Assembly (NCBI GenBank): GCA_964247055.1
Contig: OZ176054.1
Span: forward strand, 3,410,001-3,474,000
Direction of reading: 5' to 3'
Origin: Paragordius varius
Taxonomy: Eukaryota; Nematomorpha
Length of the DNA: 64,000 bases
Shown: positions 13,301 to 22,958 of the stretch, one piece after another
Position numbering within the stretch: position 1 is the stretch's first letter
Layout: each line of letters begins with the position of its first letter
Made by a program: the position numbers and the translations under genes
The notes under the pieces: generated by a model
What the model was told of the DNA's origin: nothing
Database searches by the model: none
The model's input: only the letters and a program-made list of their open reading frames with translations

Positions 13301-14352
13301 AATTTAATAATAATAAAACTAAACTCAGATGCTACTACCAAGAGCCTAACCGTTCATTTTTGTTATAATATTATTTCAACCGCAAGAATAGGTTTTATCG
13401 AATGCAAGTTTATGTTTAATTGCCTGTTTTGAAAAAAAAAGTTAAGATCTTAAAATTATCTTTGCACAGTTCAGATGTTCAAATTTATGGTTTTTAGTAG
13501 AGTTAGGTTTAAAACCGATGAAACATTTAAACATCTAAGCTTATGAGGCGATCACCAGTCAATAAAGATAATCTAAATGTTTTAATAATGAAAAAAAACC
13601 AAACATGTAAAAAAAATAAATAATAAAGACCAATCAAGTTTGAACATATTAAAATATAATATATCATTTCTATCCATATGGAATATTTATCATGCAAATT
13701 TTTCAGGGATTATATAATTTTAATTTTCAGACTATCTTTTTACCTTGTTTAATATATTTTTAATGTTTGGCCATGATTTCAATTTTATCATTCAATGTTG
13801 AATCCTATATTATCTCACATATCATTAGCACTTCATGACCTTTTCGGGTAGTTATGTAGGCCAGAGTGATTATATTATGGTTGAATGTAACTAATTAACT
13901 TTAATAAGCTTTCACAATTACCAGTTAAATCATAATTATTTGTTTTAAAATCAGCTGTTTAGCTATACAATATAAATTTTAGGATAAAAATGTTTGATAT
14001 TTAAATTTTGTCTATAATAATAACAAATTTATTTTCAAGATTGATCTGTGGGATATAAAACTACCCCAAGTCATTGCGGACAAAAATAAAAAGTCATAAA
14101 GTGTTAGTATTATGCGCTATGGCATTGGAATGGACGCTCTTCTAATTTTTCCAACATTTTATGAGAAACAGCTATAATATACTTTCATCCTTAAATTAAT
14201 TTTGATAAAAATAATAATCATAAATTTTAGTTTTAAAACCATTTTTTCAAATTAAAATATACCCATGGGAGAAGCTTTGACCTCGCTTCTGAGATCTACA
14301 AGACGGCAGTTTACTGTGTTTGTGGGAATGCACATACCACAAGCTGCAGAAT
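10395..14352 (-). CDS. Unknown, probably extracellular protein; three internal exons
   Basis: Three minus-strand exons join in phase: 14352-14263, 11006-10911 and 10564-10395. Each has an AG acceptor and a GT donor (GTATAT, GTAAAT, GTAATA). The combined ~118 residues contain the CGMCIPTNTVNC stretch, an N-glycosylation site in HRNATVAEC, and the stretches GVYNNLGVLTSTVQINALAD and GQTNRVCVR. Five or six cysteines and an Asn-Xaa-Thr site fit a secreted or extracellular domain. The first exon needs a preceding exon ending in phase 1, and the last ends in phase 0, so both ends of the gene are missing. The intron between the first two exons holds the 2.2 kb Helitron. I do not recognise the family. 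Confidence 0.5.
11042..13249 (-). mobile_element. Non-autonomous Helitron, 2.2 kb, with internal ~325-bp tandem array
   Basis: On the minus strand it ends with a short hairpin (GCTAC-GTA-GCAGC, one mismatch), then ACGAGATTTACG, then CTAG followed by T, the standard Helitron 3' structure. The 5' end reads ACTATATATTTATAAAAATG, the expected TC start with one change. A second copy at 58732-59319 shares both ends and most of the 5' 400 bp. The middle (about 11150-12960) is a diverged tandem array with a recurring GGCTAA-type block roughly every 310-330 bp. No coding capacity for Rep/helicase seen, so it depends on an element elsewhere. Confidence 0.75.
11150..12960. repeat. Diverged ~325-bp tandem array inside Helitron
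   Basis: Blocks such as CTACCCAGAGGC and TTTTTGCCTTT recur near 11160, 11470, 11950, 12280 and 12605. Units have diverged strongly by substitution and small indels, giving an old satellite-like array. Spacing was estimated by eye. Confidence 0.6.
13250..14262. other. Intronic or intergenic A+T-rich DNA
   Basis: This lies between the Helitron and the exon ending at 14263. I see nothing coding or repetitive that can be named. Confidence 0.35.
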
Positions 14353-14589
14353 CTTTAAGATTAAATACAGTAAAAATTGAAATTATGCAGACAAAACTTA
14401 AAAACTAAAAGACTTTTTTTAAAAAAAAGACAATTATACCGATTTTTTAAATTTTTTGAAAAATAGGGAATAGAGATTTTAAATGGTAATACACTCAATT
14501 ATTTAATCTAAAATTGTAATAATATAGTTTATTTTAATTAAAAATTTGTCTGAATTTCAATATTTAATGTATATACAAAAAATAATTCT

Positions 14590-14900
14590 TTTCAAAATCC
14601 ATTACCTTTTGGGGTAGTTTCCCGGAGCGATTTCAAATTTGAGTAATAAATTAAGCTGCAACAACCTTTTTGGCGCATTACACATTTTTTTAAAAAATAT
14701 TGGACAAAATTCAACTAAACTTTTTTACAGCTATTTTTTTGAATCGCTAAAGCTACAGTCAAACTAATGTATATTATGGTAAATGATTAACTTTAAAATG
14801 CTTTTAGACATTTTACCAGCAAAAACTTGATATATATTGATTTTAATATCAGTTAGCAATCGTCTTTTGGAGCTTAGAAGTCACAAGACTGTAAAATATA
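14590..14900 (+). repeat. Dispersed repeat (family R4)
   Basis: It shares an ordered series of blocks with 63700-64000 in the same orientation: CCATTACC, GAGCGATT, GGCGCATTA, GAATCGCTAA and TTTGGAGCT. The copies are clearly diverged. The element type is unknown. Confidence 0.45.
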
Positions 14901-15539
14901 AGCTTTATTTATCTAAAGACAATTTTGATTTTAAACTAAAATAACTTTCAAAACTCTATTTTATTTACAAAATTGAGCACTGAAATCTAAAAAAACTACT
15001 CCAAAAGTTTAACTAGGACAAAAATGTGAAATGTTTAAATATAATATAATTATATAGGATGTATGATAAAATATAAATAAAACTATGTTTTTACCAATCC
15101 TAATGGGCTCCTTGCAAAATATGATCAATAATAATCCCAAAATAGATAAAATGTTATGATTTGATGACATTTTTATTTAATATTTAATATAATTGAATAA
15201 AATATGTAAAATAAAAATTGGATATATTATTATATATATCATCAATAACATGAAAATTTGGTAATTTAATATTTTAACTTTTACCCATAACTGAATATAT
15301 TATAGTTTCATATAATATCGAATAACTCTACAGTCATTAATTATTATAGGTATCCAATTTGGTTTTTTTATAGGTTATGCAATATTTAAAAATACATATA
15401 TAATTTTATAAAATTAGCTAAAATATTTGAATACAAAGTGGTAAAATTATTTTTATCCTGATACCACTCTTTATTAGAAAAGAGCAAAACTTCAGCAAAT
15501 GTTGTATATAAATTTTTTTTTAGATGTTAAATGGTTCAT

Positions 15540-16445
15540 TCCAAAAATATCACTAAATTTTTAATAATCCACATACATACATATAAAATGCCACACATTA
15601 TTTTGGAAATTTAGGATCTAGGCTCCGAAAGTCCCGATTTTTCGGACCAGTTCAAAATGGGCTAGTTCTCATAAAAACAAAAGGGCCGAGATTGCGCGAT
15701 AATTATAAATATATGCTAAATTATGACATTAAAAAATGTTTTTTTTTCAAAAAATGGATGTTTTGCTTAAAAATTTTGATGAAACGAATTCGGTATTTTG
15801 AAACATGGTGAAAACGATATAAATAAACTTAAAGCTATTTTTCTATATAATTATATTCTAATCATTTATATCACTTCATGATTTAAATTTATAGAAACTT
15901 CAAGTTTGGATGAATTTATGTAAAAAATAATTTATATTTAATATAAATTTGAAGACAAAAGATATAAATCAAAATTGGAATATAGAAATGGTCATTGAAT
16001 TATATATAAAAAAATGTTATAATGTCGTAAAGCGTTTTCATGCCGTTTCGATCATAACGAAAAATATAGATTGAAGAATGCATAAACTAAATTTTACTAA
16101 AAAATTAAAATTCTTTAACATTTATTAAATTTTTTTGCGAATTCCCGGCATTTTTGCGTTTTATTATGTAAATTGGCCGATTTAAAGGGGGAAATATTTG
16201 GATTCAAATTCACATCTAAAATCAAGCTTATTGTTTTTGATTTTTTATAGTATATTATATATATATTTATAATATTTTTTGCAATAGAGCATTTAGCTTT
16301 CACCATTATTAAATATGTATAGTGTGCGCCGATTTGCGATTTTACGATATCTAGCGATAACCACAAAAGCGTAAATAACTTTCTCATTGATATTAAGCCC
16401 TAAAACCAATAGGCACCATCCTGATACATTTTTCTATCAGAATAT
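15540..16445 (+). repeat. Dispersed repeat (family R1)
   Basis: It shares ordered blocks with 41590-42035 (+) and with 63070-63640 (reverse orientation): GGCATTTTTGC, a block centred on TTAGCTTT, CACAAAAG-GTAAATA, and the end block TTCTATCAGAATAT. Part also matches 20190-20370. The minus-strand open frame at 16115-16387 lies inside it and is best read as chance. Confidence 0.5.
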
Positions 16446-16456
16446 ATATATAAAGA

Positions 16457-16752
16457 CCATTCACAATTCAGATTCGCCATCAAACAATTCAAAACTCTTG
16501 AACAATCATATTCAGCCTAAAAATAAATTATGTGTTTTCGAACTAATATAACTCATTATTAATACGAAATATATCTTTATGGCATAGTTTAGTATTTTTA
16601 GTATTGTTTTTATTTGAAACACTTTAGTTTTTCAAAAATATATTATAATATAGGTAATTTTTAATCCTAAAAGACATATATATTATTTGAGGGAGAATTG
16701 GAATTGTTCGAGGGTGATTTGAATTGTTTAAGGGTGTATTTGAATTTTGAAT

Positions 16753-16754
<2 letters not shown>
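16457..16754. mobile_element. Tandem-repeat MITE (R5 family), copy A
   Basis: Inverted ends (CCATTCACAATTCAGATTC on the left, GAATTTTGAATGG on the right) are followed inward by ~21-bp units ending in TTGTTTAAGGGTG-like sequence. It is 298 bp long and is followed directly by a (TA)n run. Structure matches copy B at 23326. Confidence 0.65.

Positions 16755-16801
<47 letters not shown>
16755..16801. repeat. (TA)n microsatellite
   Basis: About 23 perfect TA units abut the right end of the MITE at 16457-16754, which itself targets TA. Confidence 0.9.
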
Positions 16802-16804
<3 letters not shown>

Positions 16805-17321
16805 CATCAAACAATTTTTTAGCCCTCATGTGTGAATAGTATAATATCTAGGTTTGCCAAAAAACTAATCACTTGTGTCATATATATTATTTACAATAAA
16901 AGACAATTGGGATAGACAAATACACTATAATCTGACAACACCAATTTAGCCTTGAATTCCGACAAAAAGCTCATAGACAATATTATTAAAATAGACGGTT
17001 TAAATAACAAAAAGATCCTGGATCCGATATTAGGGGTTTTAATTCAGCTAACTAATTCCAGTGGTAATACAAGTTTTTTTTAAATAGGGATTTGCAATAC
17101 TTTTTAAAATTACCTTTTGTATCACATATGTTTACATGAATTGATAAAAGTATTATAAACCGTTTAAAAATAAGTTCTCCTCATTTTCATAAATTGATAT
17201 TTAAAAAAACTCTATTTTATTTAGGTATTTCTTGCATTTAGCTGCAGATGTATGGTTAAATAAATTTTTTTAACATGTCACAGTTTTAATTTTGTCCATT
17301 TATAATCGGGCTGTTAGTAAA

Positions 17322-17697
17322 GTATTTTATAAATGTTAGTTACAATAAAGCTAAATAAATATAGTAAAAATTTTCCACATTTATTCCGGATTTTAACAAG
17401 ACACTATTTCAAAACGATGAGCAACATTAAACAATTAAAACGCATTTAGTCATTCGTAAACTTTAAAATACCAGTTTTTGTTTGATTTTAAACCCTATCC
17501 ATATTTGCGTCAGAGAGTCAAAAATAAATATAAAATCATAGCGAATGAAAAAGTAAACATACACTAGTTGTGTGTTACCGTACAAATCTAGTTTAAACTA
17601 AAAATATCTAACATTTTTGGTTATCATCATTTAAATGGAAAACAAATATTAACCTTTAAACTAAAGCCAAAACAAATATTTGTCGTTCACCCCTAAA
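17322..17697 (+). promoter_or_regulatory. Duplicated upstream segment, serpin copy
   Basis: This ~375-bp block lies immediately upstream of the serpin TATA-like box and is repeated in reverse complement at 30032-30400, upstream of the minus-strand ArgRS gene. By eye about 103 of 109 bases match in the block nearest the serpin, and roughly 135 of 145 in the next. Relative to the downstream gene both copies read the same way. It may be a shared promoter/enhancer or simply a transposable element with no remaining ends; the sequence alone does not decide. Confidence 0.7.
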
Positions 17698-17701
17698 AAT
17701 G

Positions 17702-17708
17702 TATAAAA
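17702..17708 (+). promoter_or_regulatory. TATA-like box of the serpin gene
   Basis: TATAAAA lies 49 bp upstream of the serpin start codon. With such a short leader the transcription start would be about 20-25 nt before the ATG. In DNA this A+T-rich, chance occurrence is possible. Confidence 0.4.
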
Positions 17709-17756
17709 TGATAAAGTCATATTAGATAAATTACATTTTTCTTTTCATACACAATA

Positions 17757-19445
17757 ATGTATCTCCTAAATCAAAGTGCCATTTACGTTTTATCTGTAAT
17801 AATCACTATTGGACTCACAATCGGAAAGATTGATAGTCAAAATGTGCCCACGAAAAAGCCCAAAGCGCCAGAATCTGCTAAAGTTAACGTTTTTTTGCAA
17901 AACCAATTTGAATTTGCAAACGCTATATCCTCTTACGATAGTTTGAGTAAAACCCATGGAAAAAATTATGTCTTTTCGCCAGCATTGGTGCAATTGTCCC
18001 TTGCTTTCCTCCAATACGGGACAACGTGTAAAAATGAATTACATGGTTTAATTCACCGGAAGGAGGCTAAAAAATTATGGAATTATCTCAAGGCCCCGAG
18101 CGATTTAACAACTGACACATCGATACAAATCGTTAATCAGTATGTCATTATGAACGCGGCAAACATACGACCCAGAATAAAAAATTGGTCAGATCTATCC
18201 TTTGGAGTTGATGTGCAAAAACTGGATTTCGATAATCAAACAGCACGAAATGTCATAAATCAAAGGATTAAAGAGTTAACTCATGGCCTTGTACCTGCCT
18301 TCATTGATCCCAGTGCTCATTCCGATACAATGCAATTGATGGCTGTTAATAGCTTGTTCTATAAAAATTTGTGGGAAAAAATCTTTAATTAGTAATACTT
18401 TTTCCTCTTTTTTCATATTGAATGAGGCTATTAATTTTGCCGATATAATTACATAAATGAAAGCAAATCTAGCCGAAACTGATTGTGTTTTTAAGTAACC
18501 ATATTAAAACATTGCATTAAACCCTTAAAACGTTTATAATTCTTGTAAAATTTACTACCAGCTTAGGGTGTTTCAATAAATATTTTTGCACATAAGTAAT
18601 ATAATATATTATTGTTATATAGTGAAATAAGGGAACGCTTTTTCGGAACCGAAAAAGAATCAAACATAAACTTCCTCGTGCAACCGGATCACAGCTATGA
18701 AATGCATCATGTCACCAAAAACAACGTGAATTCAGACGTGTTTGTTTTGCCCTACAAAAATAAATATAAATTGATTATGGTCATGCCCAAGGATAATGAT
18801 TTGACTAAACTTGAAAGCAATTTAGCCAGCTATCCACTATTTCTCCATGATTTAGTAAGCGGTCAAAAGGTAGCGACTATTCGACAAGGTCTCATGATGC
18901 CATATATAAATGTCACTACTGAAGTTGATTTATTAAGCTTGCTGAGTGACAAATTCCAATGCCATAAACCGTAAGTTTTAGATTATTTCAATTATATTCA
19001 TTAAACATTGAATTATTGAAGAAAATTATAAAAATAAATGGGCAAAAAATTCAACATACAGTTTTATTTTTAGTAAAACATTTCCATTTGCGAATCTAAA
19101 ATGGTAGTATAAATAAAATAACGTTTTTAATCTCAAATTAAAAATATTTTGAAAATTGCAATTTTTCAGTCACAATATGCTTTAAATTAATCCCATCTTA
19201 CTTATAGAAAAATGGATGAAATAGTTTGGAATGAAAACCCGCTAACATTTTCAACACTGAAGCACAAAATCCGATTTGGTGTAACGCGAAATGGAACCGA
19301 AGGCAGAAACTTGTTGAAGGGCAATCCGACTCACTTGCACACCAATTATGAATATAACAAAATCGATCACCCGTTCATATTTTATGTGCTCTATGATAAC
19401 CGAATGATTCTGTTTAAAGGACAATATGCCAATCCACAAAATTAA
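17757..19445 (+). CDS. Secreted serpin, three exons, atypical reactive-loop hinge
   Basis: Exons 17757-18391, 18623-18970 and 19208-19445 join in phase to 406 residues, a normal serpin length plus signal peptide. Residues 1-28 form a signal peptide with a hydrophobic core (YVLSVIITIGLTIG). Serpin signatures: NYVFSPALVQLSLAF (helix B), VNSLFYKNLWEK (strand 3A), VFVLPYKNKYKLIMVMPKD (sheets B/C), and the C-terminal DHPFIFYVLYDNRMILFKG. The hinge reads RNGTEGRNLLKGNP where inhibitory serpins have GTEAAAAT-like small residues, so it may be non-inhibitory or may use an unusual loop. Introns are 231 and 237 nt. A possible poly(A) signal AATAAA is at 19543-19548. The target protease cannot be told from the sequence. 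Confidence 0.93.
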
Positions 19446-19460
19446 CATATATTTTAACTA

Positions 19461-19463
<3 letters not shown>

Positions 19464-19504
<41 letters not shown>
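19464..19504. repeat. (TA)n microsatellite in serpin 3' region
   Basis: About 20 TA units, 20 bp after the serpin stop codon and before the likely poly(A) signal, so probably transcribed in the 3' UTR. Confidence 0.9.
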
Positions 19505-19507
<3 letters not shown>

Positions 19508-20189
19508 AAAATCAAAAAAATGTATATAATCTATTGATATAGAATAAATTATTTAATTATTATTTTCTTGTGCTTTTAAATTGATATCATACTTCACATA
19601 TTCGATTCAAATATCAACTGTTTATCAAGCTTAATTGTAAAAAAATGCTAATTTACAGCGTTTTTGTTTCGGGACTCAGAAATTTATATTTCGTTTATGA
19701 GCCAAGCTCAAACTACCATTTCCACATCTGTGTACATATTTTGTTAATTTTTTTTATAAGAAGCTAACTTATCTTAAAAATCAAAAATATTTGGCTCATT
19801 GTTTCGGATTCGTTTTTCTAAAAAAATTATGGAATCTAAACTAACTATTAAGATGGGAGATTAATTAATTTACAACCAGTTTAGATAGTGCTTGGTTTAC
19901 CTAATTCAAACTTGGGTTAACGATAAATAATTTAAAATTGGTGGTAATCGATATTCAGGGCCATTGAATTAAGTAGAAAGAAATAGGTTAATATACAATT
20001 TTACACATCTTCCGTCACGAAATATATGCTTACAATGTTATGATTTAAAATGATATTTATTATATATTTTATCATATCTAATTAATTTTTCTAGTAAAAA
20101 TTAAATGCTTCATTTTAATGTTCTTGAGATGCTATAAATATTTTTAAAGCGAATCATTATTTATAATTTTATAATTTAAAATATGCGAA

Positions 20190-20370
20190 ACTCGCAAATT
20201 TTAGAACCCCCCTCATAAAATGGACGAGTTATTTTAAAATAAAGGCAAAAATGAAGAGATTTCACGATAGGACTTTTAATATATCCTAGATTATGACAAC
20301 ACAAAAAGAAAGTTTTAAAATGTTGAAGCGTACTTGATGGTATTTTGAAGCATGGTGGAAACATCATATT
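20190..20370 (+). repeat. Partial copy of repeat family R1
   Basis: It matches part of 15640-15830 (blocks TCATAAAA, GCTAAATTATGACA-like, GGTATTTTGAA-CATGGTG). It ends about 40 bp before the start codon of the secreted orphan gene. Confidence 0.45.
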
Positions 20371-20412
20371 ATTTTATATAATAAAAACATCTTTTCTAAT
20401 ATATAAATCAAT

Positions 20413-20882
20413 ATGATGAACATTTTTGTCTACCTAATTACATTTGTGATCCTAATCCAATCTCTATACACATTTGGCCGTAGATGTAGGCAATCGAACG
20501 ATTTCGTAAAAATACTCAATTCCGACAACTTATGGAACAAAAAAAATTTCATAATTACAGTCCTGACATCAGGATATCCATTAATTTACCACCAAACACA
20601 AAATGTAACAAGAACGACTGCCCTACTAAAAAAAATATCTTGCGAAACGGATGAAACGCAAAATATTAGTGGTTTTAAATTTGTATACAGTAACTTATTT
20701 CTTTATCTGCATGATAACGGTTATCAGGAAATTATTTATCAGTCTCTGTTTTGGATGCGAATATGTTTGAAATTTTTATAATGACATATATGGAGCTTAG
20801 GCCTCAAGCCTCTGCCAACATTATGAAAATCATTTATTCCGACCAAAACAATGTTGGTGCAATAGGTGTGAGATGCGTTTAA
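20413..20882 (+). CDS. Secreted protein of unknown family
   Basis: The ORF opens with a clear signal peptide, MMNIFVYLITFVILIQSLYT, followed by a Cys-containing polar region with one Asn-Xaa-Thr site (NVTR). The first frame stops early, but a second frame (VLDANMFEIFIMTYMELRPQ and on) is strongly coding-like. A 53-nt GTAACT...TTATCAG intron at 20690-20742 joins 20413-20689 to 20743-20882 in phase, giving ~138 residues. A further donor-like GTGAGA near 20867 leaves open a third exon. The alternative is a frameshifted pseudogene. It lies about 1 kb downstream of the serpin on the same strand but has no serpin motifs. Confidence 0.5.
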
Positions 20883-22315
20883 ATATTATATACATATATA
20901 TGTATATATCAACTTCAGGGTTATATATATAGTTTTTAATTTGTATTTTACTAAACTTTTTATAGTCTAAAAAAATGGGGGTCACAATATGGGAAAAAGT
21001 CAAAACCCATTTTGAGAGGTCAGTTATTTTTGTGGAATTTTTGCTACAATAGTTAATAAATTTAAAATTTAATGTTTCAACAAGATTGAACAATCGTCCA
21101 AAATGCAAAAATCAGATTTTTTGAAATTTATAAAAATATATGTAAAGTATTTAACTAAAGTATCAATTTTCTCAAAAAAACTTACGCCTACCCATCTTCA
21201 ACCTTTTAAACTAAAAAACTTGAAAATGACCGGAATCTAAAAAAAATCGAAATATGCCTCCAAAAATATCTTACAAAGCTGATTATATAATATATTTTAA
21301 TTGTGTTTGAGATTTTAATTAAAAAAGCTTGTTTTATCTCATGTTAGGTACCGAACGGGGTCCGCGAAACATTTTAGATACAAAATTTTACGAAACCTAA
21401 TTAAAAGCATTTTCTTTTAAGACTTCCGAATTTCGGCCATAAACTAACAAAAGTAGTTTTTTTCTTATGTTTAAAATTTAATCAAACATTTGTTAATTCT
21501 TATATATTTTGAGAATGCGGCCCCTCGGTTTTTTTAATCCAAAAATGAGGCTCGCGAAGCCATTTTTTTGGAAACTTCTGTTTTAGAATTTAATATGTCA
21601 ATGTAATTCAAAAACAAACTTATATATTTACACTATCTATATTTTTACAAAGTCTTAGCTATTGCTTTATTAATGAAAATTTTATAAAGCTATTTTTAAA
21701 AACGGCTTACAGCCTAAAATCAGTTTTTGCTTTTATTTTCCTTAAAAAGTGTGATCAATTTAATTCAAATAACCGGTGAGTTTCTCCATTCAAAAAGATC
21801 AAAAATTAAAAAAAATAAATTTTGGATCTTAAATATGGCTTAAGATACATAAATATATTATATCATCACATATTTTAAATTAAATAATTTTGTTTTTTTT
21901 GTCGCCCTATGGCGGCTTTTTCGCGTTAATTTTAAGGACAAGCGGTGAAGTAGCCCTTATAAATAAACGAAATAAATATGCAATGTTGATTTTGGACGGG
22001 CTCCAAAAAAATTTATTAAGCATGTTAAGAAAATTTATTATTTTTAGATTTGGCCATATATACCATTGGTTGATAGTATAATATTTCTTATTAACGAGCA
22101 AAACAAATAACGCTATTAAACCTGTAATTTTCCATCAATAATATCAATAATTAAAACATATATAATTCAATTTTATATAAAATAATTTAAGTTGCGGATA
22201 AAATGTTAAAAAAAATTATTGTAAACACATTGCCATCTTCACAACAACCAGTCTGTCACAAAAAAATGATTATAGAAATTCTAACCAGATATCAGAAATA
22301 ATAAATCCATATATT
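20883..22315. other. Intergenic stretch with a possible hAT-like MITE
   Basis: At about 21339-21582, GGGGTCCGCGAAAC near one end and GCGGCCCCTCGG near the other resemble hAT subterminal blocks, but the flanking 8-mers match only 5 of 8. No supported exon. The minus-strand ArgRS terminates just downstream, with a possible AATAAA signal on the minus strand at 22316-22321. Confidence 0.35.
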
Positions 22316-22481
22316 TTTATTTTTAAAATTTATTAAGAATTTGTGTAATTTAAATTTTGATTCAAGCATATATATATATAAATGCATATGGCAGCATACA
22401 CACAAATCCAACCACAATTATTTATATGAATGAAATATTTTGTAATTATTGCTATAGTCATTTGTATGTATTATTGCATTT

Positions 22482-22923
22482 TCACATTTTTTCGACAGGT
22501 TTGATGCCCAAAAGATGGAAACACAATTCCATGACAATGGCTGTCGCTTCACAAATCAATAATCGTTCAATGTTAACTTTAATTATTTTTCCTGGTATAA
22601 ACAAAAGTATAAGGTATATATGATACTGAACTTAAAGGGTATTAAATTAAAATTGTATGAATAAAAATATTAAAAATCTCAAAATCATTGAATGGTATAC
22701 ACAAAAATAAAAAATGAGATAAGATTTGAGAGCTTAACTAGATTTAATATTTATAAAGGACTTACATTGAAAAATAAAATTGTTTGATGGATTTTATAGA
22801 TTATGGAAATATTCAATCATTTGATCGTTTTATATGTAAAAACATAAATTAAAAAATTATCTGTAAATAAGCTATTAAAAGTACTTATTTTTTGCACATA
22901 AATTAATAAAATTATAAAAGTTA

Positions 22924-22958
<35 letters not shown>

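Noticed and set aside
16115-16387. Minus-strand 90-codon frame starting MRKLFTLLWLSLDIVKSQ
   Set aside because: It sits in dispersed repeat R1; the other copies of R1 do not keep the frame.
20690-20742. A 23-nt intron (20720-20742) as the explanation of the frame change in the secreted orphan
   Set aside because: A 53-nt intron starting at GTAACT (20690) uses the same acceptor, keeps phase and fits the usual intron length here.
22357-22623. Plus-strand 88-codon frame
   Set aside because: It is antisense to the last ArgRS exon (22591-22482), which encodes the conserved [11 protein letters not shown]...GIKPVEKM end.
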